Origin: Mesostigma viride
Taxonomy: Eukaryota > Streptophyta > Mesostigmatophyceae > Mesostigmatales > Mesostigmataceae
Length of the DNA: 64,000 nt
Direction: 5' to 3'
Assembly: GCA_009746045.1 (NCBI GenBank)
Contig: RPFO01000027.1
Coordinates: forward strand, 3,749,609 to 3,813,608
Shown one piece after another: positions 54,401 through 64,000 of the stretch (positions within the stretch are counted from its first letter, which is position 1; every line of letters starts with the position of its first letter). The notes beneath the pieces were generated by a model. It was not told the origin of the DNA, did no database searches, and saw nothing but the letters and a program-made list of their open reading frames with translations. The position numbers and the translations under genes were made by a program.

Positions 54401-57400
54401 ACGTACCCTTCGTCCTTTGGCTTGCTGCGCCGCTTCTTGCCCCCGTGCCGCCCCTTGGATTTTTTCCCCTTGCTCTTCTCCCCTTGGCTGGGAACGCCCA
54501 CAGGGATGCCTTCACTCACGGCAACGCTTGAGGCGACCGACAGAGCGTCGGATTCCGAGACAGGGTACCCGATGCTGATGCCTCCGGCACTCACGTACCC
54601 TTCGTCCTTTGGCTTGCTGCGCCGCTTCTTGCCCCCGTGCCGCCCCTTGGATTTTTTCCCCTTGCTCTTCTCCCCTTGGCTGGGAACGCCCACAGGGATG
54701 CCTTCACTCACGGCAACGCTTGAGGCAACCGACAGAGCGTCGGATTCCGAGACAGGGTACCCGATGCTGATGCCTCCGGCACTCACGTACCCTTCGTCCT
54801 TTGGCTTGCTGCGCCGCTTCTTGCCCCCGTGCCGCCCCTTGGATTTTTTCCCCTTGCTCTTCTCCCCTTGGCTGGGAACGCCCACAGGGATGCCTTCACT
54901 CACGGCAACGCTTGAGGCGACCGACAGAGCATCGGATTCCGAGACAGGGTACCCGATGCTGATGCCTCCGGCACTCACGTACCCTTCGTCCTTTGGCTTG
55001 CTGCGCCGCTTCTTGCCCCCGTGCCGCCCCTTGGATTTTTTCCCCTTGCTCTTCTCCCCTTGGCTGGGAACGCCCACAGGGATGCCTTCACTCACGGCAA
55101 CGCTTGAGGCGACCGACAGAGCATCGGATTCCGAGACAGGGTACCCGATGCTAACACCGTCACTCAGCGCCTTGCCGTGCCGATGCTTCTTCCCTTTCCT
55201 CCTGGCCCCCTTGCCATCCTTGGACCCTCCCTTCCCTCCTTTCGGCCTCCTCTTAGCATCATCATGCCCCCCGAAGGGCCCTCCATCGGATACGTTGCAG
55301 CTGGAGGCGACCGAGCCGGCATCCGAACGGGGCACGGGGTACCCGATGCTGACACTGCCGGCGCTGCTGTACTGGCTTCCAGCATCCGACTTCCCTTTAC
55401 CCCGTGAGCAACCCCTCTTCTTTTTCTTCCTACCCTTGTCCAAGCCCCTCTTCCCCTCATGATCCTTGTGCTGGCCTTCGCTGCCTTCCCTGCCTCCTTC
55501 CAGGTCCGCTTTGTCAATCGTCCCCTTCCCCTTTCCCTTTTCCTTCCGTGCCCCCTTCCCTTGCTTCTTCTCCCCTTTGCCAGCGCGCACCTTTCTCTTG
55601 CCCTCCTTGCGCGAACTAGCCAGCGACGAGGTAGCCGTCCCAGACGCCATCCCCGCCCCGCCACTGCGCTGACTGCTGGCGACGGAGCTGGGATACCCCA
55701 TCACGACGTGGCGCTGGCGTCGGTCACCCAATCGACTGCCCCGGTCGCTGCCCTCGCTCGTGACAACGCTGGCATCCGTCCCGGACTCGCTCGGCCAACC
55801 AATTGCCACGCCCCCCGGCTGGTCCGCCCACAGCTGCAGCATCTGGTCCCGCATCTCGTCGTCGTACTCAAACCCGGCCACGGTGCGGTGGCGGCCGCCA
55901 GCGTGCCCGTCCCCAAACCGCCCATTCCTCGTCACGTTTCGGCCCGTGCGGCCATCCCGGCCTGTTAGTGTACTATCGCGTAAATTGGAATCATCGCGGC
56001 GTACCTCAACGCCACGGTTGGGTTTATTCGTATACCTACTACGGTCGGGTTTATGGCCACCTGCCTCAGTCGCGCGATTGTCCGCACGAGATCGCCGCCG
56101 CCTGTCATCATCATCATCATCATCATCGTCAGAAAGATCACTCTTGCTTCCGTCACCGTCATCAGACGAGGAGGCATCGCTGTCATCACCGCTGTCATCA
56201 CCGCTGTCATAATCGCTGTCATAATCGCTGTCATCATCGTCGTCGTCCTTGCCGTCATCATCGCGGTGACGCATGCTGTGGGTCGGGTACCGCGGTGGCC
56301 CCAGCGCCAGGTGGCGTGCCCGCGCCTCGCCCACGCGGCGCCACGCGTTCCTCCCCACGAGCCACGCGCAGGCAGCAACCAGCGGGACGGGGTACAGCAT
56401 CATCACCGCGAGGCCCGTGGTCAGCCCCGCGGCCGACACGAGCGACATGATCGCGGCACATGCCTGCGAGACGGGGGCCACTGTGGGTGGACATGGGGGT
56501 GGCGGCAACGGTGGCGGTGGCGGCGGCGGCGGCGGCGGTGGTGGTGGTGGTAGGTTGGAGGCAGCCGTGGCGGCGGCAGTGGTGGTGTGGGGGGGTGAAG
56601 GCAGCGGTGGCGGCAGTGGTGGTGGTGTGGGGGGGTGAAGGCAGCGGTGGTGGTGGGTAGGCAGGCAGGATTGGAAACAAGGGCGGCGGGATGTGGCAGG
56701 ACGATGGGAAAACAATGTTAGAACAGAAACCGATGGTGCAAAAGGATGGGCCCGATTTGGTAGGAAGAATGCAGCCAATGTGCGGAGGGCTGGGAACTAG
56801 GATGTAAAAATTAGGCCCCAGGTTACATGACAGCGTAACCCTGTACATATTCAAGGTGTTGGAAGTTACCATACATGCGACTGCCGCAGTCCATTATAAG
56901 CATGGACTTGCCAATCCTTGCACGGGCAACCCCTGCAGAGGAAAAGTGCCGTGGAAAAATGCACTATGATGTGATCAAGATTGTGATTGCACTTTCGATG
57001 TGATTAAGGCCCGCCCTCAAAGCCGCCACGATAGATATGGAGGGCACGCATATATTGAGGGCAGGCACAACAGACACCACCGATCAGTGAGGGCGCACGT
57101 ACGTACCCAAGAACAGGAGCAGGAAGCAGCCGAGCTTTCCCAGCTCTCGCCACGAGGGAGCCGTGAATCCTTGTGGCTCATTCTCCAACGCTTGCTCCTC
57201 CTCCCCTTGGCCAGTACCCCCCGCCCCCTTGTTCTTCTTGCCACCCGCCCTGACCAACCCCCGGCGAAGACTCAACTTCCAGAGCACGCGACAGGAGAGT
57301 AGCAACGATAGGGACCCCACAAGGAAGATGCTGCCATAGATCATGACCTGGGGGGGGACGGAGGGGGGGGGGGGTTGGAGAGGAGGTACAAGTAAAGCCA

Positions 57401-60400
57401 CCAGATGTGAATGGCGAGTCTCAGATAAGGAAATACTACTATGTGAATATGGAGGGATAAGAGGGTGGGGGTAACTAGAGGCAGCTTGACAGTAGGTACG
57501 GGAAGCAAACCACGGTAGCAGTCACCAACATTACTAGTACGTCTTGTAGGATTTATAAGCCAAATTTTATTAGCAAATAAGCGCACGCGAAAGAGGCTAG
57601 ATTCTACTTAACAAGTAACTAAAAAAAGCCACCTCACGTACTACGTAGGCAGCATCTTTAGCGATTCCAACTTGAACACATTCACAAACCTCACGCAAAA
57701 TCATGCACTGCGTAGTACTGGTAATACCAACCTACCCAATAAGTTACCCCAGCTCCCAAAAAACCCCACGGGACAATAAAACCCACTCAACAATAAAACC
57801 CTTCACAATACCCCACACGACAATAAAACCCACGCAACAATAAAACCCTTAATACCCCCCCCGCGAGGAGCATGCCGCGCTCACCTCAGCGAACAGGTCC
57901 CACCCGCACACCACCGCCCCCGAGAGGAAGTCCCAACCAAAGGGCGATGCGAGCATGTCAGGGACGGTGACGGAGAGCAGACGGACCGGGCTGCTGCTCG
58001 AGGAACCCGAGCAAGACAAAGGATCCGAGCTGGAACCAGCGGGCGGCACCCCCCCCCCTCCTTCCTGCGCGAGCGCCTCGTCACGCAGAAGGACCGCCCA
58101 CAGGTCGCTCGCGTTCAGCTGGCTCGTGTCGTGCGCCATAACCAGCGCGTCCCCAAGGACCACCGAGGGGTCGGACGAAGGGGACGGCGGCGACGCGGAG
58201 CGGGGCGGCAGGGGGATGTCGTCGGAGCGCCGCATGCAGCTGGCGGGCCAGAGAGGGCCCCACCGCATGGTCAGGAATTGGAGCTGGGCGATCATGGACA
58301 GGAAGCGGGGTGGCAGCGGCGCGACCATGTCCCCCATCATCGCCAGCGTCTGCACGTCGCCGTGGGGTTTCGCAGGGGATGAGACCACCCAAAAGGACAG
58401 CATTACAAAAAAGAAAAAGAACGCTGACCGTGAGAAATGGACGCTATGTGACCAGAGCAGAGATGAGAGCAGAGACGAGAAGGGGGGATGAAAGCACGGA
58501 AGGAAGCAAAGTACGGCACAAGGGGCTTTTTATGTGGCCCATTCTTGACAAATGGGCCACATACAAACCAAAGGTGATGGCCATAAATAGGATGGCGGGG
58601 TGGTTGTGGCCCAAGGGTTAAGCGGGAATGGTGGAGAGAAAGGCTCCTGGTCTCTTGCACAAAACACTGGCGCTGACCAAACGATGACATGGGTGACACT
58701 AGGCAGATGTTAACAGACAGAGACACTTGGTATATGTTAGTTAAACAATGAAAATTTACGAACTACTGCAACAGTATGAAAATAAGTAAGGAAAGGACTG
58801 TCACGATACTAGGTGGGCCAGGGGTGGGCACATCAACGTTTCTATCGACCCCGGGAACCCACCTGCAGGTGCGCCACGCCAGAAATCAGCGCCAGAATCG
58901 CCGCCGCGGCGCTCACCCGGCCCCGTATGGCCCTCCTCCCCCACCCCACGCGCACGGCGGCGACGGCGGCGGCGCCCAGGGAGGCCGGCACGGTGACAAG
59001 CGCCAGCACGGCGAGCGCGGTCACGCACACGGTGGTGGAGACGCCCTTGGCCACGCTGACTGCGCCAGGCACGACGGGCACGTGGCGCAGTAGCAGGGTG
59101 TCGGGGGAGGGGAGGTTGGGCGACCCCGCCAGGTCGCGCGCGACGCCCGCAGGCACCTGGGACGGACGAGACGTGAAGCGTTGCAATTTCAACGCCAGTT
59201 ACAGTCATGTGGAGCGCAAATCAGGGGTGTGAATGGGATGACAGGGAGAGGAGATGGATAGGGAGATAGATAGAGATGGATAAAGAGATGGACATTTCAT
59301 GAGCCACGGACAGCAGGGCGTGGAGAGAAAAGAAAAGGATCACAGGGGAAGGCCAACTCCCTGTTAAGGTTAACACCCTGTCATCAGCCCAGCTTCTCCA
59401 GCTCTTGATCGCTATGGATGATTGTGCCTTTAAGGCGGGCCCCCAGGGACAACCAGAATGCGTGCCCATTGATAATTCTGGCATCTCCCACTACCAGCTG
59501 ACGCAGGCCGCAACCACCCACGCACCGTGACGGTCGCAAACTGCCCCTCGTCGATGAGCAAGCCCACGCCAAACTGCGACGAGTCGTTGTTGCTCTCAAA
59601 CGCGTCCATGATCATCCCGCCCGTGACATTCAGCCCAGCTGCGGGTTGGAACCCGACGACGGGCTCCCCGAAATCGACCACGAAGCGCACGAGCCGCACT
59701 TTGACGTCCGTCACGATGTCGGCGTACCCGTCGACGCGGTTATCCCGCGAGGGGAAGGAGGCAAGCAGCCGGGGCACGGGGGGGGCGCTGCTCAGGTACA
59801 CGGACACAGTCCATATGAGCTGTTCGTCCGGGTCGGCCTGCCCATCGTTCCCCACGCCGTTGAGCAGGACTTGGATGACGAGCCGGCCGAGCGAGTCGTT
59901 GATGAGAACGCGGCCGGTGGAGGACTGGCTGGTCCGGCTGTGGTGGCGAGAGGGGATGTGTGTTGCGGTGGCGAGAGGGGGCGTGGGTTGCGGTGGCGAG
60001 AGGGGATGTGGGTTGAGGTGGCGAGAGGGGCGAGCACGGATTAATAACGTGTGTATGTGGCCATGTGTGTCAGCGACATGGGTTCACTGAAGATGGATAT
60101 GGTGATGAAGGGGGTTTGGATTGCAGAGCACGGTAGACACACACACATTCATGTCAGTTTGCCAAGCCAAGGTGTTTCTTTATTGGACTGTGGTACTTTT
60201 GGTGTACATTCATGTCCGGTTGGTGGGCCCACACAGGAGTGGGGAAAAGGGACACATTCATGTCAGTTCACTTGTTCAGGTCACTTCACTTGTTCATGTC
60301 ACTTTCGTTGGTCCACCAAACAAAGGGAGGAAGGGACAAAGGAGGTGGGATGCACATGGGTAGGCGGATTGAGAAGAAAGAAGGAACCAAAACCGAAAAA

Positions 60401-60804
60401 ATGTGAAGGGCAAACGGCATCCGGTGGAGATTTTTTGGTACCCACGTGATGCAGTCTACGTGCTTATAAATTACTTAATCCATTGGAGCATGCCCCCAGT
60501 CGGGCAGCCGCTAGCTCTTCCTTCCATGCCCCTCCCTTCTCCTTACCGTGGAAGGAATACCATGCCATCATCGCTGTATGTTCAGTTCACGTCCGCAGAG
60601 CACAACAAGCCGTCGCGCACAAGCTGAATTCCCTCCTGCCAAGACCGCAGCTGATCGTTCCCTTGACGCAGTTGGGAGGAGGAGAAGAAGAAGAAGAAGA
60701 AGAAGAAGAAGAAGAAGAAGAAGAAGAAGAAGAAGAAGAAGAAGAAGAAGAAGAAGAAGAAGAAGAAGAAGAAGAAGAAGAAGAAGAAGAAGAAGAAGAA
60801 GAAG

Positions 60805-60837
<33 letters not shown>

Positions 60838-63800
60838 TCCGTATGATTAAGTACACTAGTTGACTAAGGGTTGCCCAGCCCCAACAGACCATGAGCTTTA
60901 TTGGACACCATGACTAGAGGTACTTCGTTTTCTCTGCTGCCGCGCGGACTGAGAAACCTTAAGGCCACCTTAAGGCTGCTTTTGTGCCAGGGCTCCGCCT
61001 ATCGTTTGAATTAAATGCTGGTCTTCTTGGGAGCATAGTGACCTTACATGTGTTTCACATGCCCCCATTTCGGGCAAGCAGTTGTCCACCTGCAGAGGCC
61101 CCGGTGCCCGGTTGGCATTCCCTCCGGCGAGAGGCGTGGCCCACCTGAAAAAAAAAGGAGCGAGCGGCAGGGTGTTTACTCACGCGTTCGCGTTGGCGCA
61201 CATGGAGGCCTCGACGTAGAGCTCCAACGCTCGCAGATCCTCCTCGCTGAAAGCGCTGCCCTCGACGCCGCTCAGCACAAGCGCAAAGGGGTTCCCGGTG
61301 ACTACAGGTGCGCTTGTGTCCGTATCCACGACCACTTCCCCATTCACCCCCCCACTACTCCCCGTCCCCGTCCCGGGGGGCGGCTCGGGCCGGCCGAAGA
61401 TAATAGTCTCGTTGGGCGCCATCTTCAGACGGCATGAGGCGCCCGTGTCGACGAGCGCGGACAGGGTGGTGACGTTGAGTTGGGCGGAGGAGATGCGGGT
61501 CGTGCATGCGGATGGCAGCAGCGAGCCAAAGCAGCTGTCGGAGAAGGCCACGGGAACCTCGGCTGAGGACAGCGCCTCGCCCATACGGTTGCGCTTGGGG
61601 GGGCGTGCCATGACGTCGAAGTTGTCGCTGCCCCCGAGCTCGGGCCGGGTGATCACTCCGGGTCCCCGATCTGCGCACGGCGGAGAGGTGGGCAGGCGGA
61701 TGGGTGGGTGGGCGCGTCAGAGGGTGGATAGATTCATTCATTCACATGCCTCCGTTGGGAGAGTCACGGGGTACAAACTTTCTGAGTAGGTACCTTTCAT
61801 CGCTGGGGGATGGATGGATGGATGGATGGATGGATGGATGGATGGATGGATGGATGGATGGATGGATGGATGGATGGATGGATGGATGGATGGATGGATG
61901 GATGGATGGATGGATGGATGGATGGATGGATGGATGGATGGATGGATGGATGGATGGATGGATGGATGGATGGATGGATGGATGGATGGATGGATGGATG
62001 GATGGATGGATGGATGGATGGATGGGTGGGTGGGTGGATGGATGGATGGATGGATGGATGGATGGATGGATGGATGGATGGATGGATGGATGGATGGATG
62101 GATGGATGGATGGATGGATGGATGGATGGATGGATGGATGGATATGGATGGATGGATGGATGGATGGATGGATGGATGGATGGATGGATGGATGGATGGA
62201 TGGATGGATGGATGGATGGATGGATGGATGGATGGATGGATGGATGGATGGATGGATGGATGGATGGATGGATGGATGGATTGTGTGGGTGGGCCGGAGA
62301 GTGGATAGACAGGCGGGCGGGTGGGTGATGGCTAGGTTGGTGGAAAAGACTTTCCTTACGCCTCCCCCAAGAGTCTAACCCGCATTGAATAAGCGACAGC
62401 CCGATAACAGATGCACGCGTTCCCTTGTAAGCTCCGTGCCAGCAGATAGACGACAAAAAAGGGGAGTGCACGTGCCTTGAGGGGGCACCGGAGCCGATTC
62501 TGGCTTGAGCGCGGCTGCACACCGGGTCGTCACAAGCACCCCGCTGCCCGCCTCTTCCTCCGTGAAGAGCACGCAGTGGCGCCCAAACACCGCCGGTAGC
62601 CGCAGCTGGTTACTGTCGAGCACCGACAGGATTGCCTTCTGCTGGTTGTCTCCGAACCGGGCCTGGCCGTCGGCAGGGAATACGGCAAAAGTGACATTGC
62701 TTGGGCCTCCAGAAGTTTGGAGGATGAGGACCTGGTGCAGGTAACAGCAGTGCGCGGTTGAGGTTTAAGCCCAGTAATTCAGCAGTGATAACGTCACAAA
62801 CAAGGCAGCAAATGGGTACTGTCGTCATGGTCGTTGCAAAAGCACTTAAAAGGAAGGAGCATCTTCCGCTTGCCTACTTGATTCATTAGACACATTTATT
62901 CATGATTAGACACATTTATTCATGATTAGACACATTTATTCATGATTAGACACATTGATTCATGATTAGACACATTGATCTATGATTAGACACCTTGATC
63001 TATGATTAGACACATTGATTCATGATACCAGGCCAACTTGATTCATGATTAGACACAGGACATGGAACTTAGATGGCTCACTCAGTAGTAATTATCCAGA
63101 CAACCAGCTTGTGGATAATTCTATGACAGGCATTGGTTTCCAAGGGCCCGCCAAGGACACACCAAGGGCACGCCACAGCATTCAAGTGGACGAGCTAAAT
63201 AGACCCCAGGTCATCTAAGAGATCGCCCATTTCGCAAAAATCTAAAGTTGCTCGTCGTTTTCCATTCTGGCAGCGGTCCCGGGGTGTGATGCCGAATATC
63301 ACTACGTAAAAGCCAGTAGAGAGTAACATACCTTCCCGGCCTGCAGCTGCAACCTTCTCTCGATCGCGTCCATGAAGAGCGTCCGAAGATCCTCAAATGC
63401 TCGAAGGGGGAGACTCATCAGCACGCCCGCCCCGATGCCCGACTGACACACGCACGTGCCGTTACCCAACCGCGTGAATGCTGGGAAGAAGCACCCCGGG
63501 TTTGCACACGGGGGAGCCGGTGGCGTGGCAGGGCTGGGAGGCTCCGGCGGCTTAGCAGAGCTTGGAGGCCTGGACGGTGATGCGGGGTTGCCATACATCG
63601 CCCGGGCGCATGCCGTGACTTCTCTAGCGGATGTGGCTCCCCCGTTGGTCAAGAACGATAGCACACACTGCTGCCCAAAGACGGACGGCAGGTTCAACTG
63701 GTTGTTCCGCAGCTTTTCCTGGATGTCGTCGTAGCGGATGGGGGGAAAGTGCGCATCTTGGTTGTCGGGCAGGACGACAAAGGAGACGTTACTGCTGCCC

Positions 63801-64000
63801 TCAATGGCATCGAGGATGATGGCCTGTGTGATAAAACATACCAAGGACAAGAGTGGGGAAGACGAAAGCCAGAGAAAACAAAGTGTTTATGCAGAGCTAG
63901 TGAAGAGATCAGCTCATGACAGAGGACAACTGACACAAGACAGCTTACGCAACGGAGGACAGTTTGTTTGCATGCACGGTGGGCTGAGCACGTTGAGCCG
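48439..64000 (-). CDS. Giant multi-pass membrane protein with repeated ectodomain modules and a long low-complexity tail, 3' part, spliced
   Basis: Exons I can place (minus strand): 63823-63332, 62731-62472, 61670-61184, 59937-59526, 59156-58863, 58349-57885, 57347-57107 and a last exon 56463-48439; the gene continues off the right edge. Two ectodomain exons share a module ([26 protein letters not shown] and [26 protein letters not shown]); the first also has a [14 protein letters not shown] linker and a Cys-rich end. The 59.5-kb exon is Ig-like ([21 protein letters not shown]). Membrane helices lie in the 59.0-, 57.2- and 56.4-kb exons and as a cluster at about 51.25-50.75 kb. Between them lies an acidic Asp/Ser tract, Lys/Gly-rich repeats and 'SIGYPV' motifs. 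I recognise no named family; channel- or adhesion-receptor-like architecture is possible. Confidence 0.7.
54179..55138 (-). repeat. 192-bp (64-residue) in-frame tandem repeat, 5 copies
   Basis: Units begin at 54179, 54371, 54563, 54755 and 54947 (plus-strand gggtacccgatgctgatgcc). Each encodes [20 protein letters not shown] followed by a Lys/Gly-rich [20 protein letters not shown] block. Copies are nearly identical at DNA level; the leftmost differs most. Partial, older copies continue on both sides. Confidence 0.95.
56505..56660. repeat. GGT/GGC simple repeats with a duplicated 40-bp block
   Basis: ggcggcggcggcggcggtgg runs and two copies of tggtggtgtgggggggtgaaggcagcgg. They lie just upstream of the last exon's acceptor (56464), so they are intronic. 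Confidence 0.85.
57348..57884. other. Intron with AT-rich short repeats
   Basis: Holds a G-rich run near the acceptor (57350-57373), a plain AT-rich middle, and repeated caataaaaccc blocks at about 57773-57850. No gene is seen. Confidence 0.6.
58350..58862. other. Intron of the giant gene
   Basis: Plain intron between the 58.3-kb and 59.0-kb exons. It includes a local repetition of gcagagatgagagcagagacgag near 58457-58480. No other feature is seen. Confidence 0.55.
59938..61183. other. Large intron with minisatellites
   Basis: Contains four to five copies of gtggcgagagggg at about 59941-60030 and short cattcatgtcagtt repeats near 60147-60300. It then holds the (GAA)n tract. No gene is seen. 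Confidence 0.6.
60678..60834. repeat. (GAA)n triplet tract, about 157 bp
   Basis: An uninterrupted gaa run of about 52 triplets, preceded by ggaggagg. It lies inside an intron, where the transcript strand carries TTC. Confidence 0.98.
61809..62280. repeat. (GGAT)n tetranucleotide tract, about 470 bp
   Basis: An almost pure atgg run with two interruptions (gggtgggtgggtgg near 62026 and atatgg near 62142). It lies between two exons of the giant gene. All protein frames across it are artefacts of the repeat. Confidence 0.98.
62882..63055. repeat. 21-bp minisatellite, about 8 copies
   Basis: The unit gattagacacatttattcat is repeated, with the later copies changed to cattgattcat or cattgatctat. 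It sits in the intron between the two related ectodomain exons. Confidence 0.9.

Noticed and set aside
56464-56778. Extending the last exon of the giant gene to the ATG at 56778
   Set aside because: The added residues are Pro/His simple-repeat translation, and a good splice acceptor (tctcgcag before GCATGTGCC) lies at 56464, with upstream exons that continue the protein.
60483-60892. Poly-Glu, poly-Arg or poly-Ser proteins over the GAA tract
   Set aside because: Artefacts of the triplet repeat inside an intron.
61184-61670. VDTGAS string in the giant protein exon, resembling a retroviral-type aspartic protease site
   Set aside because: No second protease motif (ILG-like) or flanking fold signal; the exon is part of a spliced host ectodomain and the match is likely chance.
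61704-62522. Long open frames over the (GGAT)n tract on both strands
   Set aside because: Tetranucleotide repeats without stops give open frames in several registers; they encode only repetitive MDGW or IHPS strings and lie in an intron.

Overview
The window looks like nuclear DNA of a unicellular eukaryote, most likely a microalga. The reasons are spliced host genes with GT-AG introns, a four-domain voltage-gated cation channel, proline-rich extracellular linkers, LINE and DIRS-type retroelements, and an integrated virus of the kind known from protist genomes. I cannot name the species. Host exons are GC-rich, introns are full of minisatellites, and the viral insert is visibly less GC-rich.

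Layout. (1) 63-9692 (+): the 3' part of a voltage-gated Ca2+/Na+ channel gene, from the domain III S6 helix through domain IV to a long C-terminal tail with an IQ motif. (2) About 10.4-17.7 kb and 36.6-47.7 kb: a nest of copies of one LINE family that end in (TTAA)n tails. It includes a large tail-to-tail inverted pair, two copies of a short retroposon with the same tail and clear target-site duplications, a tRNA-like insertion, and a solo LTR. A decayed DIRS-like retroelement (RNase H plus tyrosine recombinase) is itself invaded by foldback (MITE-like) elements. (3) 17665-36616: a ~18.95-kb integrated polinton-like virus (PLV/virophage-like), inserted into one LINE copy and flanked by a 6-bp target duplication. 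(4) 48439 to the right edge (-): the 3' part of a giant multi-exon membrane protein. It has repeated ectodomain modules, an Ig-like exon, several transmembrane helices and a very long low-complexity tail with a 64-residue tandem repeat.

The virus. Leftward genes encode an archaeo-eukaryotic-primase/UL9-like SF2 helicase fusion, a tyrosine recombinase, two AT-hook proteins and an FtsK/HerA (A32-type) packaging ATPase. Rightward genes encode a large beta-rich structural protein (split by a frameshift), a zinc-finger protein, a penton candidate, a small amphipathic protein, a double-jelly-roll major capsid candidate, and a fibre built of bacterial-type Ig-like domains plus a lectin-like domain. 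Most genes carry a TATA-like box within about 30 nt of the start codon. I see no DNA polymerase, no RVE integrase and no maturation protease.

The most unusual feature is at the ends. Each end carries four copies of a 54-bp palindrome (17-bp arms around a 20-bp AT-rich centre), in inverted orientation at the two ends. An AT-rich-centred palindrome together with a UL9-type (origin-binding-protein-like) helicase resembles the herpesvirus origin/OBP arrangement. I propose that these palindromes are replication origins or terminal processing sites.
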